Positions 41,859-49,103 of a DNA stretch of 58,867 nt are shown in pieces. The notes below the pieces were generated by a model, which did not search any database, was not told the DNA's origin, and saw only the letters and a program-made list of their open reading frames with translations. How positions within the stretch are numbered: the first letter of the stretch is position 1; each line of letters begins with the position of its first letter. Where the stretch lies: positions 1 through 58,867 of the forward strand of contig CACYWZ010000009.1 of NCBI GenBank assembly GCA_902778325.1. The letters are read 5' to 3'. The DNA is from an uncultured Spirochaetaceae bacterium (GTDB taxonomy: Bacteria > Spirochaetota > Spirochaetia > Treponematales > Treponemataceae). Made by a program: the position numbers and the translations under genes.

Positions 41859-42347
41859 ATGGCGGGATATGCAAATTATAAACGGCAGGAACTTTTTGAA
41901 AAACTAAAAACTGTTTTTGGCAAAATCAAGAACATAAGCACAGGAATCGAAGCAAATCTGTCAAAAAAATCCCTTGATAAAATGACAAGCGCAAAGGCTC
42001 TTGAAAAGTCGAAAGCAAACGGTTTTACATTGGACGAACATTTTGAGCTTGCCGCAAAGATAAAGCCATTATACGAAAGCGCAATTCTTGTAACTGCACA
42101 CGGAAACTTAAAAAATCCCGACGACCCAAACGTAATTTCAATAAAGCGATTTGTTGCGGCTGCTATTTTGCAAAGCGGAAAAAATGCCGACGTTTTGATT
42201 ACCGTGAAAGAATCAATAGCAAACGGACACAAGATTTATTCGATAGAACTTGATGAAATAAATAAAGCCTCGGAACGATTCCAAGGCTTGAGTGACGCGG
42301 CTGAAACAGCGAACAGGGCAACTAAGACACCTCACGTCGATAACTAA
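41859..42347 (+). CDS. Possible polyvalent-protein-type domain protein (PBECR/LPD-like), 162 aa
   Basis: GGAG lies 14 nt before the ATG. The first 60 residues are basic and helical. Residues about 65-140 read HFELAAKIKPLYESAILVTAHG, NPNV-like ISIKRFVAAAIL and VKESIANGHKIYSIELDEI, resembling small nuclease-like or associated domains of phage polyvalent proteins. The match is by eye and weak. Orphan copies of such domains occur in gut genomes. It lies between two dispersed repeat elements, consistent with transferred DNA. Confidence 0.5.
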   Translation: MAGYANYKRQELFEKLKTVFGKIKNISTGIEANLSKKSLDKMTSAKALEKSKANGFTLDEHFELAAKIKPLYESAILVTAHGNLKNPDDPNVISIKRFVAAAILQSGKNADVLITVKESIANGHKIYSIELDEINKASERFQGLSDAAETANRATKTPHVDN

Positions 42348-42390
42348 ACTATAGCATGTATATAGTGAGTTGTAAAGACTCTGTTACGAG

Positions 42391-42425
42391 TGTGCGCAGA
42401 TGATAAAACGAGTTTGAGCATGACA
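42391..42425. repeat. Dispersed ATGAAACGAG element remnant
   Basis: GTGCGCAGATGATAAAACGAGTTTGAGCATGACAC nearly repeats 41805-41837 and brackets the gene at 41859-42347 on its right. Confidence 0.65.
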
Positions 42426-42485
42426 CAGGCACACGAAGTTTTTGATTCAAACTCTATTTTTCCTTTATCAATGAAAAAGTTATGC

Positions 42486-42498
42486 TATAATTATTGAT
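42486..42498 (+). promoter_or_regulatory. -10 element TATAATTATTGATA at the ATG
   Basis: TATAAT at 42486-42491, followed by TATTGAT and ATG at 42499. Transcription should start at or within a base or two of the ATG. No ribosome site. The same string precedes the kinase gene at 47210. Confidence 0.6.
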
Positions 42499-43845
42499 AT
42501 GGAAGATTTTAAGAATGTCGAGATAACGGGTTTTTACCAAATTGCGATTTCGTTGGCAGAACATTTTGCCTCTGTGTATTATGTCGAAATTGAAAGCGAA
42601 AACTTTGTCGAGTTCATTCCTTCAAAACTCCATGAGAAAAATCCTCTTCCAAAGTCGGGAACGGGCTTCTTTGATTTGGCAACGGTGGGTGCTAGCAAAT
42701 ATGTTCATCCTGATGATTTGGAAATGGTTTTGAAAAAGCATAATAAAGATGCAATTCTTGCAGCGCTTTCAAAAAGTATTTCGTATTCTCTTAGTTTTCG
42801 CGTCATTATTGACGGAAAGGTTTTGCATGTGCGCCATATTGATGTTATGAGCGAGGACAAAAAACACATAATTTTTTGTATGGAAAATGTGGAGGCGGAA
42901 TATCAGGAAAGAGAGGTAATCAAAAAGACCCTGCAATCTGCGGAGCGCATGGCGCGCCTTGACGAGCTGACGGGCATAAAGAACAAAAATGCGTTTTTTG
43001 AGCAGTCAAAGGCTCTTGACGAGCGCATAAAATCAGGGGCGGATGATGTGCAATTCGGTGTCCTGATGTGCGACTTGAATAATCTCAAGACCATAAACGA
43101 CGTTATGGGACACGCTGTCGGCGACGAGGTAATCCAAAAAACAAGCCGTATGATTTGCGATGTCTTTAAGCACAGTCCTGTTTTTAGGATTGGCGGAGAT
43201 GAATTTGCAGTTCTTCTTTCGGGCAAGGATTTAGAAGAGCGCGAGGAATTGCTTGGCGCGCTGAAAAAAGAATCTTGGGAAAACAAACGCTTTCATTCAG
43301 GGCCTGTTGTTGCGTGCGGAATGTCTGTTTTTGAAAAGGGCGTGGACAAAGATTTTTCGTGTGTGTTCCAGCGCTCTGACAAGGCTATGTATCTTAACAA
43401 AAGCGAAATCAAATCGCATGACATCGTGGAAACGCTCAAAAAAATGGAGTTGCTTGAAAAAAATATTCCTGCTGAGCGAAAGCGAAAACTTGATAATCTC
43501 TTTGACGCGCTGCTCACGGTTGCGGGCGAAAGCTATATTTATCTCAATGATATGCGCTATGATTATTCGCGCTGGTCGCTTGCGCTCATCGATGATTTTG
43601 CGCTTGAGAGCGAGTATATGTATCACGCGGATTTAATTTGGCAAAGATATGTTCATACTGAAGATATTGAAATGTACAAAAATGCGGTCAAACTGCTCTT
43701 TTGCCCGAACACTGAATGGAAGCCGTTTTGCTATCGCGCCCGAAAGCCTGATGGCTCTTATGTGCTTTTGACCACGCGCGGCTTTGTTTTGTATGATGAG
43801 ACAGGAAAGCCTGAATATTTTGGCGGCATTATTATAAAAAAGTGA
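42499..43845 (+). CDS. Diguanylate cyclase with flanking PAS-like domains, 448 aa
   Basis: Residues 1-130 look like a PAS domain (EFIPSKLHEKNPL ... HVRHIDVMSEDKKHIIFCMENV). A GGDEF domain at about 150-320 has RLDELTGIKNKNAF, DLNNLKTINDVMGHAVGDEV and an intact RIGGDEFAVLL, so it should make c-di-GMP. No RxxD inhibitory site is seen before the motif. A second PAS-like domain follows at about 345-448 (RYVHTEDIEMYKNAV ... YRARKPDGSYVLLTTRG). No membrane segment, so cytoplasmic sensing is likely. Confidence 0.88.
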   Translation: MEDFKNVEITGFYQIAISLAEHFASVYYVEIESENFVEFIPSKLHEKNPLPKSGTGFFDLATVGASKYVHPDDLEMVLKKHNKDAILAALSKSISYSLSFRVIIDGKVLHVRHIDVMSEDKKHIIFCMENVEAEYQEREVIKKTLQSAERMARLDELTGIKNKNAFFEQSKALDERIKSGADDVQFGVLMCDLNNLKTINDVMGHAVGDEVIQKTSRMICDVFKHSPVFRIGGDEFAVLLSGKDLEEREELLGALKKESWENKRFHSGPVVACGMSVFEKGVDKDFSCVFQRSDKAMYLNKSEIKSHDIVETLKKMELLEKNIPAERKRKLDNLFDALLTVAGESYIYLNDMRYDYSRWSLALIDDFALESEYMYHADLIWQRYVHTEDIEMYKNAVKLLFCPNTEWKPFCYRARKPDGSYVLLTTRGFVLYDETGKPEYFGGIIIKK

Positions 43846-43864
43846 TTCGTTCCTGTTTTGCTGC

Positions 43865-44314
43865 TTATAGCAGAGAGGCGAGCGTCTTGTCAAAACATTC
43901 TCGGAATAATGCGAATTCCTTTTTGCCGTAAGTGTTTTTTGAATAGCCCTGCTTTAATCCAAGATTCGCCATTGCAAGGCTCAAATTCCGCTCTGAAACG
44001 TATTTTTCGATATTCCTTGCTGTAAACAAAACACCGCGGTCATTCATAACCGCAACTTCCGCTTTTACGAGGCGTTCTGCAAACAAAATATCTTTCGTCA
44101 CAACAATATCTCCTTTTGTTGCACGAGCGAAGATAAAATTGTCAGCCTCATCCTTTCCTGCATTGCATAACTGGAACGCAACGAACTCTGATATTTCAAT
44201 TGGAATGTTTCGATTTGCGGCAAAAAGCGCTTTTAGTGAATGTTCTTTTGCTTTTTCTGCGATATAGTTTCTCACTATCGCCGGACAAGAATCTGCATCA
44301 ACCCAAATGCACAT
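43865..44314 (-). CDS. UPF0178 (YaiI/YqxD) family protein, 149 aa
   Basis: The start MCIWVDADSCPAIVRNYI is the family hallmark, with conserved Asp residues, followed by NAGKDEADNFI and GDIVVTKDILFAERLV, a PIN-like acidic arrangement. Family function is unknown, possibly a nuclease fold. It ends a minus-strand run 3 nt after zapA, so it is co-transcribed with it. Confidence 0.9.
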   Translation of the reverse strand: MCIWVDADSCPAIVRNYIAEKAKEHSLKALFAANRNIPIEISEFVAFQLCNAGKDEADNFIFARATKGDIVVTKDILFAERLVKAEVAVMNDRGVLFTARNIEKYVSERNLSLAMANLGLKQGYSKNTYGKKEFALFRECFDKTLASLL

Positions 44315-44317
44315 TTT

Positions 44318-44614
44318 TTATAAGACTTTATCAATCATTTTTATCATTTCAGCGGCTCTTTTTGATGCTTCTTCATCTATTACTTCATCTTCCGCTGTTT
44401 GCTTCGCGATTTTGCTTTTCTCACGATAAAGCTCATCGCAAAGCATAATGCCAGAGAGTATAGATACTTGCAAAGGATTTTTGAGATGACCACGTTGTTC
44501 AATCTGCGCAGTCATCTCGGCATAATAACTGAGAAGTTTTTTCAGATATGCATCGTCCTCTTTTGCCTCAATTGCAAATGAAGAGCCCAATACATCAATC
44601 TGTAATTTACCCAT
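44318..44614 (-). CDS. zapA: Cell-division protein ZapA, 98 aa
   Basis: The N-terminal MGKLQIDVLGSSFAIEAKEDDAYLKKLLSYYAE and NPLQVSILSGIMLCDELYREK match the ZapA fold, an FtsZ-bundling dimer with a C-terminal coiled coil. The tail is a shorter helix than in E. coli. It follows a ZapB-like coiled-coil gene, so the two division factors are probably expressed together. Confidence 0.85.
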   Translation of the reverse strand: MGKLQIDVLGSSFAIEAKEDDAYLKKLLSYYAEMTAQIEQRGHLKNPLQVSILSGIMLCDELYREKSKIAKQTAEDEVIDEEASKRAAEMIKMIDKVL

Positions 44615-44646
44615 TTTTAATATCTATACCCCAAAGCGAAGTTATT

Positions 44647-44997
44647 TTAGAACTGACCCTGTGAACCATTGTTATATGGGTCGTTCTGCTCTCCGTCGTT
44701 TCCGCTGACATAAGAATAGTCTACAGATTCTTCAGAAGAATTGTTTTCTCCGCTTGCTGACTCAAGAACTGTGTTTTCAACAGTATTGAGTCTATCGAGG
44801 GCACTCAGGATACCTTCTTCAATCTTATTCTGGTCGCTCTGGAAAGAATTGAACTGCTCTGATTTAGCATCAAGAGCGCTCTGAAGCTCCGCACACTTTG
44901 CTCTCAACGCAGAATTCTCTGCATTTAACTGTGTAATCTTTTCCACAGCACTCCCAACTTTCTGCTCTAACAGCTGAACTTGATCTAATGAAATCAT
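44647..44997 (-). CDS. Coiled-coil protein, ZapB-like, 116 aa
   Basis: Residues 1-55 form a long heptad coiled coil (QVQLLEQKVGSAVEKITQLNAENSALRAKCAELQSAL) as in ZapB; the C-terminus is acidic and Ser/Asn-rich, apparently disordered. Position immediately before zapA supports a role at the division ring (inference). GGGTG lies upstream of the ATG. Confidence 0.65.
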   Translation of the reverse strand: MISLDQVQLLEQKVGSAVEKITQLNAENSALRAKCAELQSALDAKSEQFNSFQSDQNKIEEGILSALDRLNTVENTVLESASGENNSSEESVDYSYVSGNDGEQNDPYNNGSQGQF

Positions 44998-45025
44998 ATA
45001 ATCACCCTTTGTGCCCTAACAAAAA

Positions 45026-45385
45026 TTAAGCGTTAATAGCCTTTTTTGCTATCTCGACAACAGCCTTGAATGCTGCCTCGTCTTCGATTGCGAGATTGCT
45101 CAACGCTTTGCGGTTGATTGCGACACCAGCCTTTGTAAGTCCGTCGATGAAACGAGAATATGAAAGACCTTCTGCGCGAACAGCTGCGTTAATACGAGTA
45201 ATCCACAACTGGCGGAAATCGCCCTTGCGGTCGCGGCGGTCGATGTAAGCGTGGTTAAGCGCTTTTACGACAGCGTCTTTTGCAGCCTTGTAGTTAGTTC
45301 CACGACGACCTGTGAAACCTTTTGCCAACTTCAAAATCTTTGCGCGTCTGTTATTGCGCTTTGTACCGTCTATTGCTCTTGACAT
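45026..45385 (-). CDS. rplT: 50S ribosomal protein L20, 119 aa
   Basis: MSRAIDGTKRNNRRAKILKLAKGFTGRRGTNYKAAKDAVV ... RDRKGDFRQLWITRINAAVR is the L20 signature; length is normal. Last ribosomal gene of infC-rpmI-rplT; CAGGAG precedes the ATG. L20 often represses this operon in other bacteria. Confidence 0.98.
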   Translation of the reverse strand: MSRAIDGTKRNNRRAKILKLAKGFTGRRGTNYKAAKDAVVKALNHAYIDRRDRKGDFRQLWITRINAAVRAEGLSYSRFIDGLTKAGVAINRKALSNLAIEDEAAFKAVVEIAKKAINA

Positions 45386-45421
45386 AAAATGCTCCTGTTA
45401 AAAACTCTGCTTGCTAGAAAA

Positions 45422-45622
45422 TTAGCCGTATGGCAACATCTGCTTGCGGATTCTGCGTGCTGAATCCTCTGAAAGAATTCCAGCCTCGCGCAGGTGCATC
45501 TTGCGCTTTGAAGAACGCTTCGTCAAGATATGGCGAAGATTCATTTTCTTGTACTTAACTTTTCCAGTACCTGTGAGTGAAAAACGTTTTGCAACGGATT
45601 TCTTTGTCTTCATCTTAGACAT
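45422..45622 (-). CDS. rpmI: 50S ribosomal protein L35, 66 aa
   Basis: [26 protein letters not shown] ... [16 protein letters not shown] is the L35 family pattern with normal length. Lies 49 nt after infC and 36 nt before rplT, all on the minus strand. Confidence 0.98.
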   Translation of the reverse strand: MSKMKTKKSVAKRFSLTGTGKVKYKKMNLRHILTKRSSKRKMHLREAGILSEDSARRIRKQMLPYG

Positions 45623-45671
45623 AATCTACCTTCTTTGTTGCTCCCTAGCCCTTGAACAGAGTAGAGGCGAG

Positions 45672-46196
45672 TTAGTTTTTGGCTTTTGAGCCCAAAGTCA
45701 TTGACATAAAGCGTCCTTCCATTGCTGGTGCTTTTTCAATGGCATAAGTGCCTTCGGTAAGCCTTTTTTGAACCTCTTTCAGAACATCAAAACCGAGCTC
45801 AGTGTGTGCAAGCTCACGACCGCGGAAGCGAATCGTTACTTTTACCTTGTTGCCCTCGTTAAGAAATTCCTGAACATGCTTGGCTTTTGTATCAAGGTCA
45901 CCCGGTCCAATCTTTGGCTGCATTCGGACTTCCTTGAGCTTCAATACCTTTTGGTTCTTCTTGGATTCGCGAAGCCTTTTCTCCTGCTCGAACCGATATT
46001 TTCCAAAATCCAAAATCTTGCAAACTGGCGGGTTTGCCGTCGGTGAAACTTCAACAAGGTCGAGTTCACGCTCTTTAGCCATTTTTAGGGCTTCGATAAT
46101 AGGAACAATTCCTTTTTGCTCGCCCTTATCGTCTATCAACCGTATCTCACGCACGCGGATTTGTTCGTTAATCCGCAGTCCCTTATTGTCTGCCAA
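45672..46196 (-). CDS. infC: Translation initiation factor IF-3, TTG start, 174 aa
   Basis: [23 protein letters not shown] and the C-terminal domain [23 protein letters not shown] identify IF-3. I start at TTG 46196 (reading [12 protein letters not shown]), which has AGGAGG 4 nt upstream; the ATG in frame at 46223 has no ribosome site and lies within the leader hairpin. Rare start codons on infC are a known basis for IF-3 autoregulation. First gene of the infC-rpmI-rplT operon. Confidence 0.96.
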   Translation of the reverse strand: MADNKGLRINEQIRVREIRLIDDKGEQKGIVPIIEALKMAKERELDLVEVSPTANPPVCKILDFGKYRFEQEKRLRESKKNQKVLKLKEVRMQPKIGPGDLDTKAKHVQEFLNEGNKVKVTIRFRGRELAHTELGFDVLKEVQKRLTEGTYAIEKAPAMEGRFMSMTLGSKAKN

Positions 46197-46200
46197 CGTT

Positions 46201-46273
46201 CCTCCTAAGTGTTTGCAAAACACATGTTACTATCATAATCCGCATTATATGTGATTTTTTTCGAGCGTGTCAA
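46201..46273 (-). promoter_or_regulatory. infC promoter and leader hairpin
   Basis: TTGACA (46273-46268), 18 nt, TATAAT (46249-46244). The leader of about 40 nt contains GTGTTT-TGC-AAACAC (46223-46209, coding strand) 2 nt before AGGAGG (46206-46201). The hairpin beside the ribosome site could be a translational control element. Confidence 0.8.
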
Positions 46274-46325
46274 TCTACCTTTTGTCTTTTTATGCGAGGT
46301 CAAAGTTTTCTGCCGCCCTTTTTGC

Positions 46326-46637
46326 TCATTTTTTGTCTGCGATGCCGAACGCTTTCCAGCGTGCCTGTGGAATAACGAGCTTTATCCTTTTTTTTAGCGC
46401 TCCGGTCATCTCGGAGAGTTTCTTGTCGTTTTTTGTCAGCTCTGCCGTGCTTGTTTTCAGAAGCGCCTTTAGCTCCTCCTGCTTTGTGTTGAGCTGCTCA
46501 ACTTGATTTATCTGCTCCTCAATCTCCGCGATATCTTCCTTTGATACTCCGATTTGAGCGAGAGATTCAAGGTCGTTTTTCGCACCTGAAGTAATCAATT
46601 TTGCTCCATAAAGTCGCTCCGAAAATGTTCTTGCCAT
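46326..46637 (-). CDS. Coiled-coil hypothetical protein, 103 aa
   Basis: AAGGAG precedes ATG 46637 and TATAAT lies at 46689-46684. The start MARTFSERLYGAKLITSGAKNDLESL leads into a long helix (EDIAEIEEQINQVEQLNTKQEELKALLKTSTAEL) and a basic tail (KRIKLVIPQARWKAFGI). No family recognised. Probably its own transcription unit upstream of infC on the same strand. Confidence 0.7.
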   Translation of the reverse strand: MARTFSERLYGAKLITSGAKNDLESLAQIGVSKEDIAEIEEQINQVEQLNTKQEELKALLKTSTAELTKNDKKLSEMTGALKKRIKLVIPQARWKAFGIADKK

Positions 46638-46703
46638 ATTGTCTCCTTGTTTATCTTCTTGTTTTTTAGCTCAGGGAAGCAAGATTATATATCATTTTCG
46701 GAT

Positions 46704-46956
46704 TTTGCAACATCACTTTTGAAAAATTTTATCTATTTTTTTTGCTTTGCGACATCACAATTATGTTTTGCAAGATTCATAGAAGATGTTGTGATGTAAA
46801 AAACAATCTTTGTGATGTTGTTTTATGTATTTTTGACATTGCAAAACAGATTTTGTATGTCAAAAAGAGTGTTTTTGATGTTGCAAAATGAATTTGTGAT
46901 GTATAAAAAATGTTTTTGCACGTTGCAAATTTATTTTGCAATGTGATTTTTCTTGT
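46704..46956. repeat. Tandem array, about 12 units of 21 nt, TTTGCAAnGTTG-type, between divergent promoters
   Basis: Units stay in a 21-nt register from 46704 (with one 22-nt unit at 46767): 46746, 46789, 46810, 46831, 46852, 46873, 46894, 46915, 46936. Consensus TTGTGATGTTGnAAAAnnnnT; some hold TTTGCAC/GTTGCAAA-type inverted pairs. Diverged but in phase. Between 46957 and the kinase start at 47210 I see only AT-rich sequence and the -10 box. Confidence 0.75.
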
Positions 46957-47196
46957 TTTATACATGCTTTTAGAAGTTTTTGACGTGATTTTTGTTTTGT
47001 TTGACTTTCTTTTGCTTGAAAAGAATGTTCTTGGAAGGAAAAATCATCTTTTTCAAAAGAAAACTGATGTGGATTAAAGAAGTTTTCTGGTCGATGACAG
47101 AAGTTTTTTCTATTATTTTGCTTTTTTCGCTCTCAAAGATGAGGAAATGAATGTGAAAAAAAATTGCAAAAAGGTCGCTTTTTGCCTTTTTTGCCT

Positions 47197-47209
47197 TATA
47201 ATTATTGAT
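47197..47209 (+). promoter_or_regulatory. -10 element TATAATTATTGAT at the kinase ATG
   Basis: TATAAT at 47197-47202 followed by TATTGAT and ATG at 47210, the same string as at 42486. No ribosome site; the transcript is predicted to be leaderless. Confidence 0.6.
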
Positions 47210-48871
47210 ATGAAAGAGATTACGCTTACTTTTGAGACAAAAACTTTGAAGGTGGAGCAGGGCAGAACTGCAATGTCTGTCCTCGAGTCTATTATGGAGG
47301 AGTTCGCGCCAAAATTGAACGAGATTATGGCGGTTCGTGTGAACAACGAAATCCGTCCGCTCGCGGGCAGATTGAACGTGAACGCTGCTCTTGAGCCTGT
47401 TTTTGCAAATACACGGGACGGAGCGGCGATTTACCGCCGTTCGCTTTGCTTCTTGCTTGCGGCTGCGAGCCACGCGATTTTTCCGGGTGTGCGGCTTCTT
47501 GTCGGTCACAGTCTGGATTATGGCTATTACTACACGGTCGAGAAGGATACTCCGCTGACGGAAAGCGAAATTGCGGCTCTCAAGGCGAAGATGCTTGAGT
47601 TTGTCGACTCTGATATGGAGATTTCCAGACAGTATCTTTCTTTTGCTGATGCGGTTGCGCTTTTGGAGCGTCTCAATCTCACGGAGACGCGAAAGATGCT
47701 CAATTACAACTGTCCGCCGCAGGTTCGCGTGAATACGCTCGGTGATTTTAGCGATTTGTATTTTGGTCCTCTTGTCTTCAAGACTGGGGTTTTGAAGGTG
47801 TTTGACCTTCTTCCTTATCACAAGGGCTTTTTGCTCCGCTATCCGCGTGCGTGCGAGCCTGACAAGTTGCCTCATTTTGAGGACGTTCCGAAACTTTTCA
47901 ATATTTACAGCGAGTACAAGGAATGGGGAAAGAGGCTCGGCGTCACGTCTTCGGCGTCGCTGAACCAGCTCATTCACGACGGGCGCACTGACGACTTTAT
48001 CGACATAACGGAGACGCTTCAGGACAAGCGCATTTCGCAGATTGCGGACATGATTCACGAGAGAGCTGAGGCGAAGGTCGTTTTGATTGCAGGTCCTTCA
48101 AGTTCCGGAAAGACTACGACGAGCAAGAAACTTGCTTTGCAGTTGCAGTCGATTGGCTATCAGCCGAAGGTCATCAGCCTCGACAATTACTATGTGGGTC
48201 GCGACGAGAACCCGCTCGACGAGAACGGAAAGCCTGATTATGAGTGTCTTGAGGCGCTCGATGTTGGACTTTTGAACGAGAATCTCATTGATTTGTTCGA
48301 TGGAAAGACTGTCGAGATTCCGTCTTATGATTTTGCTGCGGGAAAGAGATTCTATGCGGGAAACACGATGAAACTCGCTGACGAGGACATTCTGATTATG
48401 GAGGGAATTCACGGTTTGAACGACAAGCTGACGCCGCGTATTCCAAAGGAAAAGAAGTTCAAGATTTATCTTTCTGCCCTGACGCAGCTCAACCTCGACG
48501 ACCATAACCGTATTCCGACGAGCGACAATCGCCTTATCCGACGTATTGTCCGCGATTATAATTTCCGCGGAAAGAGCGCTTCTGACACGATTTCAATGTG
48601 GGACAATGTTCAAAAAGGCGAGCGAAAGCATATTTTCCCGTTCCAAGGCAATGCCGACGCAATGCTCAATACTGCGCTTGATTATGAGCTTGGCGTTCTC
48701 AAGGTTTACGCAACGCCTCTTTTGCAGTGCGTTTCGCCTTTCCAGCGCGAGTATGCGGAAGCAAGGCGCTTGCTTGAGTTCTTGCGCTACTTCTCGCCGA
48801 TTCCGTCAAATTATGTTCCGAAACATTCTATAATTCGAGAGTTTATTGGAGGAAGCGCCTTTACATACTAG
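47210..48871 (+). CDS. Nucleoside (uridine-type) kinase with N-terminal TGS/ThrRS-like domains, 553 aa
   Basis: I start at MKEITLTFETKTLKVEQG (47210); the frame extends to 47147 but the promoter intervenes. Residues 1-65 form a TGS-like domain; 65-230 resemble the second additional domain of threonyl-tRNA synthetase (HAIFPGVRLLVGHSLDYGYYYTV); from about 285 the uridine-kinase/PRK domain follows with Walker A AGPSSSGKTTTSKKLA, ISLDNYYVGRDENP, YDFAAGKRF and GIHGLND. This architecture is known in Thermotoga, clostridia and spirochaetes as nucleoside kinase. Substrate is inferred, probably uridine/cytidine salvage. Confidence 0.88.
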   Translation: MKEITLTFETKTLKVEQGRTAMSVLESIMEEFAPKLNEIMAVRVNNEIRPLAGRLNVNAALEPVFANTRDGAAIYRRSLCFLLAAASHAIFPGVRLLVGHSLDYGYYYTVEKDTPLTESEIAALKAKMLEFVDSDMEISRQYLSFADAVALLERLNLTETRKMLNYNCPPQVRVNTLGDFSDLYFGPLVFKTGVLKVFDLLPYHKGFLLRYPRACEPDKLPHFEDVPKLFNIYSEYKEWGKRLGVTSSASLNQLIHDGRTDDFIDITETLQDKRISQIADMIHERAEAKVVLIAGPSSSGKTTTSKKLALQLQSIGYQPKVISLDNYYVGRDENPLDENGKPDYECLEALDVGLLNENLIDLFDGKTVEIPSYDFAAGKRFYAGNTMKLADEDILIMEGIHGLNDKLTPRIPKEKKFKIYLSALTQLNLDDHNRIPTSDNRLIRRIVRDYNFRGKSASDTISMWDNVQKGERKHIFPFQGNADAMLNTALDYELGVLKVYATPLLQCVSPFQREYAEARRLLEFLRYFSPIPSNYVPKHSIIREFIGGSAFTY

Positions 48872-48895
48872 GCTCTTCAAAAAAAAGCCTTTTTT

Positions 48896-48942
48896 GGATT
48901 CCTTTTTGGCGAAAAAGATTGCCATTAAGGAATCCTTTTTTT
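48896..48942 (+). terminator. Terminator of the kinase gene
   Basis: GGATTCC (48896-48902) pairs with GGAATCC (48929-48935) and is followed by T7. The remaining gap to 49104 holds the TATAAT at 49086-49091 and nothing else clear. Confidence 0.75.
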
Positions 48943-49103
48943 GCTTTAGTGCGCTATAAATAGATTTTTAAGTGTTTTTAAAAGGAAATTGCGCTAAATC
49001 TATTGACATAAATAGATAAAGAGATTATAAAGTTTTCTTTTGCAACCCACAAAAAAGCCGATATTGACTAAAATCGCCAGAACTGTATAATAGAAAATAC
49101 GCT

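Noticed and set aside
46970-48058. 362-aa minus-strand ORF opposite the kinase
   Set aside because: Shadow of the kinase gene with no start context; its tail is translated AT-rich spacer.
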